From assembly GCA_030526425.1 (NCBI GenBank), contig JAUNCT010000001.1, forward strand, positions 62,001 through 126,000: a DNA stretch of 64,000 bases, given 5' to 3'. The position numbers were made by a program, and so were the translations under genes. A model generated the notes under the pieces. That model saw only the letters and a list, made by a program, of their open reading frames with translations, was not told where the DNA came from and did no database searches. This document shows, in pieces, positions 56,631 to 64,000 of this stretch. Source of the DNA: Clostridia bacterium (GTDB taxonomy: Bacteria > Bacillota > Clostridia > Christensenellales > CAG-138). Position 1 is the stretch's first letter; the number at the start of each line of letters is the position of its first letter.

Positions 56631-56728
56631 ACTATACAAAAATTGTGCAAAACAATACATAATACGTATTTTTCATACAAATAGGCACTTTTTTGAATGA
56701 ATCCGAGAAATTGTGAAATTTTTGGGGA

Positions 56729-56758
56729 TTGAATGTGGCGCGTGATGTTTGATATAAT
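56729..56758 (+). promoter_or_regulatory. promoter of the sodium:solute symporter gene
   Basis: TTGAAT (56729-56734) and TATAAT (56753-56758) are 18 bp apart, 44 bp upstream of the gene. Confidence 0.7.
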
Positions 56759-56802
56759 GCGTCTATAATCAACCCCGTAAGGGGACAAGGAGGAACTCTA
56801 TA

Positions 56803-58263
56803 ATGGGTGGTAGCACTTTGGTTACTGTCGTCGTTATCGTGTACCTGCTGTTCATGCTTTGGATCGGCTGGTATTCTTCGAAGAAGATCACGACGAACAC
56901 GGACTTCATGGTCGCGGGTCGCAGACTCGGACCGGTTCTCATGGCAGGTACTCTGGCCGCGACTGAGATCGGCGGTGGTTCCAGCCTCGGCGTTGTGCAG
57001 CAGGGCATGCAGAATCATGGTCTGAGCGCATCCTGGTACATCATCACGATGGGTATCGCCTTCATCATCCTGGCGTTCCTCGCTCCGAAGTTCCGCGGCG
57101 CGACCGTCAAGACGGTTCCGGAATACTTCCGTCGTCGTTACGGTAAGTCCAGCGGTCTGATCACCTCGATCATCACCTTCATCCCGCTCGTCGGTCTGAC
57201 GGTCGGTCAGTTCATCGCTTCCGCGGTCATCCTGTCCACCATGCTGGGCATCAGCTACGGCACCGCGGTCATCATCGTTTCCATCGTCGTTACCATCTAT
57301 TCCATCATGGGCGGTCTGTGGAGCGTTACCCTCACCGACTTCGTGCAGGTCTTCCTCATCGTTGCCGGTATGGTCATCGCCGTTCCCTTCGCCCTCAAAT
57401 ATGCCGGCGGTTGGAGCGAGGTCACTGCGAACGTTCCCGCAGATACCTTCAACATGTTCAAGGGCTACTCCCCCTTCGATGTCGTCTCCCTCGTGATCAT
57501 GTACGTTGCGACCTTCTCCGTCGGTCAGGAAGCTGTTTCCAGATTCTATGCGGCGAAGGACGGCAAGGCTGCTAAGGGCGGTTCCGTCCTCGCGGCGATC
57601 GTCAACTTCATCTACGCGTTCATCCCCACCATCCTCGGTATCATCACCCTCGCCCTCATCAACATGGGCAAGTTCAGTGCTGAGGAATTCGCAGGTGTCG
57701 GCGCTCGTTACGCTCTCCCCGTCCTCGCGATCAAGACCATGCCCGGTATCATCTGCGGTCTGCTCTTCGCCGGTATCATCTCCGCGACGATGTCCAGCTC
57801 CGACTCCGACTTGCTCGGTGCGGGCTCCGTCTTCGCGAACGATATCTACAAGCAGGTCATCAAGCCGAACGCTTCCGCGAAGGAAGTCATGATGGTCACC
57901 AAGATCACCATGGCGGTCGTCGGTCTCGTCTCGATGGTCATTGCGTACTTCAACACCAAGAGCCTCATCACGATCCTCATGTTCTGCTTCACGCTCCGTG
58001 CTGCGGGTACTTTCTTCCCCTACGTGCTCGGTCACTACTGGAAGAAGGCTTCCACCGCCGGTACCGTTGCTTCTCTGATCGCCGGTACTGCTGTGGTCGT
58101 CTACCTTGACAATATCGCCAAGACGAAGGTCCTGTTCGGTATCACCTTCAACCAGACCATCGTTCCCGGTCTCGTTGCAGCGCTGATCGCATTCGTCGTG
58201 TTCTCTTTCATCTTCCCGCCGAAGAAGGAGACCACCGAGCTCGAGTACGAAGCCGAAGACTAA
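56803..58263 (+). CDS. sodium:solute symporter (SSS) family protein
   Basis: The 486-residue protein has 13 predicted helices and SSS motifs: DFMVAGRRLGPVLMAGTLAATEIGGGSS at the start, the discontinuous first helix, and the SATMSSSDSDLLGAGSVFANDIYK block. It takes up a solute (sugar, carboxylate or amino acid) with Na+. RBS AAGGAGG. No partner gene reveals the substrate. Confidence 0.88.
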   Translation: MGGSTLVTVVVIVYLLFMLWIGWYSSKKITTNTDFMVAGRRLGPVLMAGTLAATEIGGGSSLGVVQQGMQNHGLSASWYIITMGIAFIILAFLAPKFRGATVKTVPEYFRRRYGKSSGLITSIITFIPLVGLTVGQFIASAVILSTMLGISYGTAVIIVSIVVTIYSIMGGLWSVTLTDFVQVFLIVAGMVIAVPFALKYAGGWSEVTANVPADTFNMFKGYSPFDVVSLVIMYVATFSVGQEAVSRFYAAKDGKAAKGGSVLAAIVNFIYAFIPTILGIITLALINMGKFSAEEFAGVGARYALPVLAIKTMPGIICGLLFAGIISATMSSSDSDLLGAGSVFANDIYKQVIKPNASAKEVMMVTKITMAVVGLVSMVIAYFNTKSLITILMFCFTLRAAGTFFPYVLGHYWKKASTAGTVASLIAGTAVVVYLDNIAKTKVLFGITFNQTIVPGLVAALIAFVVFSFIFPPKKETTELEYEAED

Positions 58264-58301
58264 ACAAAAAAGAACGGTCCCGATCGGGACTGTGTGACCC
58301 G

Positions 58302-58332
58302 AAACGGGGGATGCGCTTGCATCCCCCGTTTT
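58302..58332 (+). terminator. intrinsic terminator of the symporter gene
   Basis: A 13-bp stem AAACGGGGGATGC/GCATCCCCCGTTT with a GCTT loop is followed by a short TTGCG tail. Confidence 0.75.
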
Positions 58333-58627
58333 GCGTTGCCTTTCTTTTCTTTCCCGCTTTTCATTGAGACATAGCAACCGGAACGGAGGGATGCTGAACC
58401 GCTGTAAACAGGTGCCTTTTGTCCGTATTTCATTGCGATACATACTTTGCGTTGTCGTATGAAATGAGAGTGCGGGAATTAATAACGGTACACAAAGAGC
58501 AAGGTTCGCAAGAAAGAGAATGGCAGATGTTTTTTCGCAACTGCGTCAGCGCGCGGATACATGTGGAAACGCGGAGACCCACCGGAGTACGGATCGCGCG
58601 CCGTACGGAATGCAAGAAAAGAACAGG

Positions 58628-58665
58628 AAAACACCCCGTTCCGAAAAATCGGAACGGGGTGTTTT
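58628..58665 (-). terminator. intrinsic terminator of the tctCBA operon
   Basis: A 17-bp perfect stem AAAACACCCCGTTCCGA/TCGGAACGGGGTGTTTT with an AAAA loop; the A/T arms give T-runs on both strands. Confidence 0.88.
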
Positions 58666-58678
58666 GCAATCGTACGGG

Positions 58679-60178
58679 TCAGCGTTTCCGCAACTTCGCC
58701 ATGAGTTTTTTGTAAGCTGCGGTCTGCGAAAGGATGAGATAGACGATCGCAACGAACAGGAGCACGGAAATCGGGCTCTTGAAGATCGACAGGAACATCT
58801 TCCAAACCGAACCTTTTGCGAGCAACACGCCGCGACGGAAGTTGTTTTCGAACAGCGTGATGAGGATCGAACCGAGGACCACCGGAGCGATCGGGAAATC
58901 GTACTTCTTCAAAAAGTAACCGATCAGACCGAAGCCGAACATCCAGAAAATGTCGTACAGGCTGTTGCGGATGGCGAACGCGCCGATGACCGAAAGCACG
59001 AGGATCATCGGCATCAGGATCCCTTTCGGGATCTCGACGACCTTGGCGAACAGTTTGATGCCTGTCAGACCGAAGATGCAAAGGAACACGGCGCCGATCC
59101 ACAGGAACGCGATGATGAGCCAGTACATGTCCGGCTGCTGCTGAATGAACTTCGGACCGACCTGAATGCCTTGGATGGACAGGGCGGAAATGAGTACCGC
59201 GGTGATCGCGTCGCCGGGAATGCCGAGCGTCAGCATGGGGATGAACGCACCGCCGATGGCCGCGTTGTTCGCGGTTTCCGGCGCGACGATGCCTTCCACT
59301 GCGCCTTCGCCGAAGGGCACCGCGGGGTTTTTCACGGAGCGCTTCGCCTGATCGTATGCGAGGAGCGCGGCGATATCACCGCCCGCGCCCGGCAAGGCGC
59401 CGATGACCACGCCGAGGACCGCAGAGCGGAGCGTCAGCGGGATGTATTTGAGGCTTTCGCCGAAGGTCGGAATGATCTTGTCGATCTCCTGTTTTACGGG
59501 CTTGGCGCCGCGGTCGCTGATCTGCACGAAGGCTTCGGAGGCACCGAACAGACCGATCATTGCGACGACGAAGTGAACTCCCGAGTTGAGGTACGGGATA
59601 TCGAAGGTGAACCGTTTGACGGCGGTTTGCGGGTCGATACCCACGCAGCCGAGGAACAGACCGATGCAACCGCCGATGATGCCGCTTGCGATGGATTTGC
59701 CGCCGAGGGAACCGACCATCATCAGACCCATGAAGGCAAGCATCAGGTAGTCGACGGATTTGAATTTCAGGGCGATCTTCGCAACGAGCGGCGCGGCGAA
59801 CATCAGTACGGCGATGCCGATGGCGGTGCCGATGATGGACTGCGTTGTTGCGATGCCCATCGCATAGCCGGCTTTTCCCTTCTTGGCGAGCGGATAACCG
59901 TCGAGCGCGGTGGCAACGGCGGCGGGCGCGCCGGGAATGTTCAGCAGGATCGCCGAACGGGAACCGCCGTATACGACGCCGACGAATACGCCGATCATCA
60001 GCGCGAGCGCCGTTTCGGTCTTCCACCCGAAGGTGAAACTAACGAGGATGGAAACGGCCATCGTGCCCGAAAGCCCGGGGATCGCGCCGATGTAAACGCC
60101 GGAAAAGCAACCGACGGCAACGAGAACGAACAGAAGCGGGTTGGTGAACGCCGCGGACATGTATTTCAATGCTTCCAC
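58679..60178 (-). CDS. tctA: tripartite tricarboxylate transporter large permease
   Basis: The start is GTG 60178 with GGAGGTCCCT upstream, giving 499 residues and about twelve helices. TctA features include the repeated IPGLSGTMAVS, NIPGAPAAVATALDGYPLAKKGKAGYAMG and LGIPGDAITAVL segments. With TctB and the receptor TctC it imports citrate-like or other carboxylates using the proton or sodium gradient. It is the last gene of the three. Confidence 0.93.
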   Translation of the reverse strand: MEALKYMSAAFTNPLLFVLVAVGCFSGVYIGAIPGLSGTMAVSILVSFTFGWKTETALALMIGVFVGVVYGGSRSAILLNIPGAPAAVATALDGYPLAKKGKAGYAMGIATTQSIIGTAIGIAVLMFAAPLVAKIALKFKSVDYLMLAFMGLMMVGSLGGKSIASGIIGGCIGLFLGCVGIDPQTAVKRFTFDIPYLNSGVHFVVAMIGLFGASEAFVQISDRGAKPVKQEIDKIIPTFGESLKYIPLTLRSAVLGVVIGALPGAGGDIAALLAYDQAKRSVKNPAVPFGEGAVEGIVAPETANNAAIGGAFIPMLTLGIPGDAITAVLISALSIQGIQVGPKFIQQQPDMYWLIIAFLWIGAVFLCIFGLTGIKLFAKVVEIPKGILMPMILVLSVIGAFAIRNSLYDIFWMFGFGLIGYFLKKYDFPIAPVVLGSILITLFENNFRRGVLLAKGSVWKMFLSIFKSPISVLLFVAIVYLILSQTAAYKKLMAKLRKR

Positions 60179-60188
60179 AGGGACCTCC

Positions 60189-60713
60189 TTACGGTACGAC
60201 GACGCCAAACAGGACGTCGAACAGCAGGTAGATCATCGCCATGATGATCGCCGTCCAGAGGATGTTTTTGACCGGGTCTTTTTTCTGCAGGTAGCAGATG
60301 GTCGCGTACAAGTACAGGGGCGTCGCGATATAGAAGCCTAGCCCAAGATACAGCGCGATGCAGTAGGCGATGGTCGCAAGGAACATTACCACGAAGTCGA
60401 CCGGGAAAATATAGGACACGGTGGTTTTGATCCGCTCAAGCAAGGTGCCCGAGGTGCCGGAGGCCATCTTTCGTTCCGACAGGATGACGAAGACCGTCAG
60501 AACGACCCAAAGGACGCTCACGATCATCGGCACGGCCGCTGCGGAGGTCATTTTCTTTGCAGTGTCGACCTTGTTCCAAAGGTCCCACGAAAGGTATACG
60601 CAACACAGACCGAGCACAAGCAGGATATAGGCGAACACGCGTTCGCCGGGGGCGAGCTTTTGCTGCGGTTTTTCCGGTGGAACCGGAACGGAACACTTTT
60701 TTTGTTCTTCCAA
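60189..60713 (-). CDS. tctB: tripartite tricarboxylate transporter small subunit
   Basis: The start is a TTG at 60713 with GGGAGG eight bases upstream, giving 174 residues with four helices and a variable N-terminal tail. It is recognised mainly from its place between tctA and tctC and its size and helix pattern, which fit TctB. It precedes tctA by 10 nt. Confidence 0.82.
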   Translation of the reverse strand: MEEQKKCSVPVPPEKPQQKLAPGERVFAYILLVLGLCCVYLSWDLWNKVDTAKKMTSAAAVPMIVSVLWVVLTVFVILSERKMASGTSGTLLERIKTTVSYIFPVDFVVMFLATIAYCIALYLGLGFYIATPLYLYATICYLQKKDPVKNILWTAIIMAMIYLLFDVLFGVVVP

Positions 60714-60742
60714 GACGGAAACCTCCCTTCAAATCGAAACGG

Positions 60743-60769
60743 CGGCGTGTGACACGCCGTCACACGCCG
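60743..60769 (-). promoter_or_regulatory. stem-loop between tctC and tctB
   Basis: CGGCGTGTGAC and GTCACACGCCG (60743-60753 and 60759-60769) form an 11-bp perfect stem with a 5-nt loop and no T-run. It probably stabilises the tctC message, as in other binding-protein operons. Confidence 0.5.
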
Positions 60770-60811
60770 TCATACGGTTATCGGTTGTACAATACGGTCG
60801 GACCGACCCGG

Positions 60812-61777
60812 TCAGTCGATCGCGCCTGCGGTCTTCAACGCGCCGATGGTATTGGCGGAGTAAGCGGTGATGTATTGTTCGGCTTCCGCACCGGTGTAGC
60901 CTTTGAAGTTGATGGAACGGTTTGCGAGGACTTCCTGATAACTCGGATCCTGTCCGGCTGCGCTGAACGCGGCGGACAGCTTTTCGATGATGGAAGCGTC
61001 GGTGCCCTTCTTGACGAACACGCCGTAGAACGGACCCCAGGGCAGGTACTGTTCGAATGCGGGGTACTCGGCGAGGATGGAGGGCACGCCGGGGAGCGCC
61101 GCGACTTCGTCCTTCGAGAACATGCACAAGAACTTGATATCGCCGGATTCCGCATACTGACGGCCGCTCATGACCTTGCAGACGGTGAATTCGCACTCGC
61201 CGCCCATCACTGCGGTCAGTGCGGACTTATCGGAATCGTACGGGATCTGGTTGAAGGTCGCGCCGGTGACGCTGGTGATGAAGGAGCCGACTTCCCACGG
61301 GAGACCGCCCTTACCGGTGGTGGACAGCGTGACGGATTCGGGTTCGGCCAGCGCGGCGTTCACGATATCGGTGAAGGAGTTGTACGGGGAATCCTTCGGA
61401 ACGACGATACCGACGGTCTCATCGCCGATGAGGTAGACGCAGTCGAAATCGGCGTAGGTCAGTTCGGAAATTCCGAGGACCTGATAGAGAGGAGCGTTCT
61501 CGGCACCCATCAGCAGGTTGTAGCCGTCGGCTTCCTGGTCGCTGACGTACTGTACGGCGATGGAACCCGTGCCGCCGGTCATGTTCTGGCAAACGATGGA
61601 GGCGCCGAAGTCTTTTTCCGCAAGGGAAGCAAGGGGACGCATGAGGACATCGGTGCCGCCGCCCTCACCCCACTGGATGATGCCGTTGACGTTCTTCTCG
61701 GGATAATCCGCGAGTGCGACGGAGCATACGGACAGAGCCATTGCAACTGCCAAAACGAGTGCGAAAAACTTCTTCAT
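60812..61777 (-). CDS. tctC: tripartite tricarboxylate transporter receptor protein
   Basis: The 321-residue protein has a signal peptide (MKKFFALVLAVAMALSVCSVALA) and the Bug/TctC fold: IIQWGEGGGTDVLMRPL, where the ligand's carboxylate sits, VVCQN-type VCQNMTGGTGS, and a C-terminal VFVKKGTDASIIEKLSAAF. It binds a carboxylate and delivers it to TctAB. The RBS is AAGGAGA, and a promoter lies 120 bp upstream. Confidence 0.92.
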   Translation of the reverse strand: MKKFFALVLAVAMALSVCSVALADYPEKNVNGIIQWGEGGGTDVLMRPLASLAEKDFGASIVCQNMTGGTGSIAVQYVSDQEADGYNLLMGAENAPLYQVLGISELTYADFDCVYLIGDETVGIVVPKDSPYNSFTDIVNAALAEPESVTLSTTGKGGLPWEVGSFITSVTGATFNQIPYDSDKSALTAVMGGECEFTVCKVMSGRQYAESGDIKFLCMFSKDEVAALPGVPSILAEYPAFEQYLPWGPFYGVFVKKGTDASIIEKLSAAFSAAGQDPSYQEVLANRSINFKGYTGAEAEQYITAYSANTIGALKTAGAID

Positions 61778-61893
61778 GCTGGTTCTCCTTGTGTGGTTTT
61801 TTATGATGCGAACCCGCGGGAACCGCGGGAAGGATCCGGGATAGGATAGGAATATGAAGTGTGATAAAAATTTTCTATTGCTTTGATAAAATG

Positions 61894-61922
61894 ATTATAT
61901 ATCTTTGGATATGGAAAGACAA
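61894..61922 (-). promoter_or_regulatory. promoter of the tctCBA operon
   Basis: TTGTCT (61917-61922) and TATAAT (61894-61899) are 17 bp apart on the minus strand. Confidence 0.65.
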
Positions 61923-62033
61923 GTGCTTTCGGAAATTCTTCGGCGCGTTCTCCGGTTTGCGGTGCCTTAGCGCCGGTGATATACTGTGAAAAACACATGT
62001 TCTTTCAAAAGAACGCGATCGAGGAGGAGTTCC

Positions 62034-62924
62034 GTGGAAAACACGCAGGGGAAGAATCTCAAAAAATATCTTGTGTGGGTCTTTGCCATCGGCTGGACCA
62101 TGCAGTTCGTCGCATCGTATTTTGCGCGGAGGGGAAACCTCGCCCTGTTCAACGGCATCCTCGCGGTTTCGATGTTCGCGCCGCTGGTCTCGGCGGTTCT
62201 TTCCGGAGAAAAGGTCCGATCCGTCGGCTGGGGGTTCCGCTTGAAAGGAAAGCTGCGGCATTGGCTCGCGGCATGGTTCCTCCCGGCGGTTCTCGGATGT
62301 CTCGGTGCGGCGCTGTTCTTCTTGCTGTTTCCGAAAACGCTGAGCACGGACCTGTACTATATCCGCGCAACGCTCGGCGAGGCGGGCATCGCGGCACTGG
62401 AAGCACAGGGCATGACGGTCGCATTGTACGCCGGGGTCAGCGCACTTTCGGCGGTGACTTATGCGCCGCTGCTGAATATGCTCTTTGCCGTCGGCGAGGA
62501 AGCCGGATGGCGCGGTGTGATGTATCCCGCGCTGAAACGGCGGTTTGGGACAGTCCGCGGGCGTATCGCCGGCGGTGTGATCTGGGGCGCGTGGCATTGG
62601 CCCGTCATGTTGCTTGCGGGTTATGAATACGGATTGCGGTATTTCGGTGCGCCTGTTCTCGGACCGATGCTGTTTTGCGTCATCGCCTGCGCGATGGGTG
62701 TTTTGCTGGACCGGCTGTATGAACGCACAGGTTCGGTTTGGGCGGCGGCGCTCGGTCACGGTGCGATCAACGCGTTTGCGGGCGTACCCACGCTGCTGTG
62801 CGGACCGGCGTATACCGCGGGAATGACGATCGCGGGCCCGCTCATGATCGGCGCGGTCGGTGGGATCCCTCTGATGGCAACGGCGGTCTATATCCTCATC
62901 AAAGACGCGAAGACGGAATCATAA
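62034..62924 (+). CDS. CPBP-family intramembrane metalloprotease
   Basis: The start is GTG 62034 with GGAGGAG eight bases upstream, giving 296 residues and about eight helices. Catalytic motifs of the CAAX-protease and bacteriocin-processing (CPBP/Abi) family are GEEAGWRG (EExxxR), WGAWHWP and HGAIN. Members cleave prenylated or membrane proteins, or protect against or process peptides. No bacteriocin gene lies nearby, so the substrate is unknown. Confidence 0.87.
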   Translation: MENTQGKNLKKYLVWVFAIGWTMQFVASYFARRGNLALFNGILAVSMFAPLVSAVLSGEKVRSVGWGFRLKGKLRHWLAAWFLPAVLGCLGAALFFLLFPKTLSTDLYYIRATLGEAGIAALEAQGMTVALYAGVSALSAVTYAPLLNMLFAVGEEAGWRGVMYPALKRRFGTVRGRIAGGVIWGAWHWPVMLLAGYEYGLRYFGAPVLGPMLFCVIACAMGVLLDRLYERTGSVWAAALGHGAINAFAGVPTLLCGPAYTAGMTIAGPLMIGAVGGIPLMATAVYILIKDAKTES

Positions 62925-62935
62925 CAGATTGACGA

Positions 62936-62968
62936 AAACGGGGGAACCCATATCGGGTCTCCCGTTTT
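62936..62968. terminator. terminator between convergent genes
   Basis: Imperfect stem AACGGGGGAACCC/GGGTCTCCCGTT with an ATATC loop, ending in TTTTTC on the plus strand. Confidence 0.65.
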
Positions 62969-64000
62969 TCAATGTCCGCGTTTCCGGCGCTTGCGTTCGG
63001 CATATGCGGCAACCCTTAGGGCGGCGTTGCCCTTCAGCCCGGTAAAGATCTGCACGGCGCGCAGCGGGCATTCGTTGGCCATGGTCATCAGCCACAGATG
63101 GTCTGCGGAACCGCGCCCGAAGAGCTTTGCGACCACCCGGTCATAGCAGCGGAGCGCGAACCGGGTGAACGGCGAGACCGCCGCAAGCTCACCCGCGGTG
63201 CTGTTGACGGAAAAGCCTTCCCGGGAAGGTGCTTTATCCGCGATCCGCGGCAGACGCAGCCAATCTTCCCGGTTGGGGGCGCCGTGCGGTGCCGCATACC
63301 ACGAGGCATCCTTCGGGCGCTTTTCGTCCGTGCCGGTCGCGTAGTCGATGCTCAGCGAACCCGTTTGCAGCGTGTAGATTCCACGGGGCGTTTTCCAGCC
63401 GCCGTCCCAAAGCGCGAAGGTGCGCTCATCCAACGGAAAGGAGATCTCGGCGCTTTGTCCGGGCAAGAGAAAAACCTTGCGGAAGCCCTTCAGCTCGCGG
63501 AGTGGACGGTGCATCCCGTCCTGCGTCATGCCTGCATAGAGCAGCACGGCGTCTTTTCCGGCGCGGTCCCCCGTGTTCGTGACGACGACCGTTGCCGTTT
63601 TCCCGTCGCACCGAAGGTCCGAATACGAGAACGTCGTGTAGCTCAGTCCATGCCCGAAGGGAAAGCGTACGGGAACATTCGCTTTTTCGTAATAGCGGTA
63701 GCCGACATAGACGCTTTCCGTGTACTCTTCGCAACGATCCTTTCCCCAAGTGGCGGTGCACGGAACGTCTTCGTATGTCAGGGGCCAGCTTTCGGCGAGT
63801 CTTCCGCAGGGGTTCGCCTCACCGGTCAGCAGCTTTGCGAGTGCAGCCGCGCCTGCCTGACCGGAAAGCCCCATCCAGAGAATGCTCTTGACCCGGTCTG
63901 CCCATGGGGTTTCCACCGGGCAACCGCAAATGAGAACAACGGCGGTGTTCGGGTTTGCCGATGCGACGGCTTCGATCAGGCGGTCCATTCCGGCGGGCAA
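62969..64000 (-). CDS. GH3 beta-glucosidase-type glycoside hydrolase, 5' truncated by window edge
   Basis: Only the C-terminal 343 residues are visible. The first part is the GH3 (alpha/beta)6 sandwich domain (VLICGCPVETPWADRVKSILWMGLSGQAGAAALA, LAESWPLTYEDVP), followed by FPFGHGLSYTTF and a fibronectin-III-like domain, the classic order of GH3 beta-glucosidases. After it are about 90 more residues with basic ending (YAERKRRKRGH) that I do not recognise. The catalytic Asp nucleophile lies in the missing part, so substrate specificity cannot be judged. It would cleave beta-linked glucosides, consistent with the sugar-importing lifestyle. Confidence 0.85.
   Translation of the reverse strand: MPAGMDRLIEAVASANPNTAVVLICGCPVETPWADRVKSILWMGLSGQAGAAALAKLLTGEANPCGRLAESWPLTYEDVPCTATWGKDRCEEYTESVYVGYRYYEKANVPVRFPFGHGLSYTTFSYSDLRCDGKTATVVVTNTGDRAGKDAVLLYAGMTQDGMHRPLRELKGFRKVFLLPGQSAEISFPLDERTFALWDGGWKTPRGIYTLQTGSLSIDYATGTDEKRPKDASWYAAPHGAPNREDWLRLPRIADKAPSREGFSVNSTAGELAAVSPFTRFALRCYDRVVAKLFGRGSADHLWLMTMANECPLRAVQIFTGLKGNAALRVAAYAERKRRKRGH

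Larger units (their letters stand above)
58264..58678. other. 415-bp intergenic region
   Basis: It has a palindromic GTCCCGATCGGGAC (58277-58290), the symporter terminator at 58302-58332, a short inverted repeat ATTTCAT/ATGAAAT (58427-58433 and 58459-58465), and the tctA terminator at 58628-58665. The open frames across it are not supported by an RBS or family match. Confidence 0.55.

Noticed and set aside
58419..58715. 98-residue plus-strand open frame in the gap before tctA
   Set aside because: No RBS, spans the tctA terminator, low-complexity composition.
1..64000. CRISPR arrays, insertion sequences, prophage or integration sites
   Set aside because: No regularly spaced repeats, transposase, integrase or phage structural genes were seen, and the two tRNAs are not followed by an integrase.

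Overview
The window looks like chromosomal DNA of a GC-rich member of the Clostridia (Bacillota), probably an uncultured gut-type lineage; Christensenellales or Oscillospirales are guesses only. The reasons are strong AGGAGG-type ribosome binding sites, sigma-A-like promoters in short intergenic gaps, LytR-CpsA-Psr and CPBP proteins, a three-subunit glutamate synthase, a DUF4428 protein, TAXI-TRAP and TctABC transporters, a Bce-type sensing module and MerR/LacI/AraC regulators next to their targets. There is no rRNA, CRISPR array, phage, insertion sequence or attachment site. Genes sit in compact operons, often with ATGA overlaps, separated by clear hairpin terminators.

Layout. 1-5.7 kb (minus): the end of an M20 peptidase, then a FecCD/FecE/substrate-binding transporter operon that also encodes a methyltransferase and a Nudix-THEP1 NTPase fusion. 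5.8-8.4 kb: a PfkB kinase and lysA, divergent around a perfect 20-bp palindrome. 8.4-13.0 kb: response regulator, histidine kinase and BceAB-like exporter. 13.1-13.4 kb: tRNA-Thr(CGT) and tRNA-Pro(CGG). 13.4-15.1 kb: a TSUP permease and a secreted hydrolase. 15.2-18.1 kb (minus): a processive GT2 and a CrtO-like/MGDG-synthase-like fusion, probably making an envelope glycolipid. 18.2-22.0 kb: rhodanese lipoprotein, then a MerR/UvrA-like pair. 22.4-25.7 kb: glutamate synthase. 25.8-27.5 kb: an AraC regulator divergent from a secreted two-repeat protein. 27.7-29.2 kb: acyl-ACP thioesterase, a 40-residue Cys-rich protein and a phosphopantetheinyl transferase. 29.4-33.2 kb: hydrolase, uridine-kinase-like enzyme, LCP protein and MscL. 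33.3-36.9 kb: MerR divergent from an exported flavin reductase, then a DUF4428 protein.

37-43.1 kb (minus): a LacI-controlled malto-oligosaccharide operon (regulator, binding protein, two permeases, MalQ). 43.5-47.3 kb: class V aminotransferase/cysteine desulfurase, LysR, YedE/YeeE, TusA-like and DUF3343, a selenium/sulfur-trafficking set. 47.7-50.7 kb: TAXI-TRAP transporter. 50.8-54.2 kb (minus): pssA, psd and a PAP2 phosphatase (phosphatidylethanolamine synthesis), and mnmA. 54.4-58.3 kb: NYN-domain protein, AEC permease and sodium:solute symporter. 58.7-61.8 kb (minus): tctA-tctB-tctC. 62.0-64.0 kb: CPBP protease and the C-terminal part of a GH3 glycosidase.

The genes suggest an anaerobic heterotroph using oligosaccharides and organic acids, with flavin-based extracytoplasmic reduction and selenium or sulfur-carrier chemistry. 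The least explained items are the CrtO-GT fusion, the Nudix-THEP1 fusion in a metal-chelate operon, the secreted two-repeat protein under an AraC-type operator, the 40-residue Cys-rich protein, MscL with a zinc ribbon, and the divergent MerR-flavoprotein pair. All function calls come from reading motifs; no database search was run.
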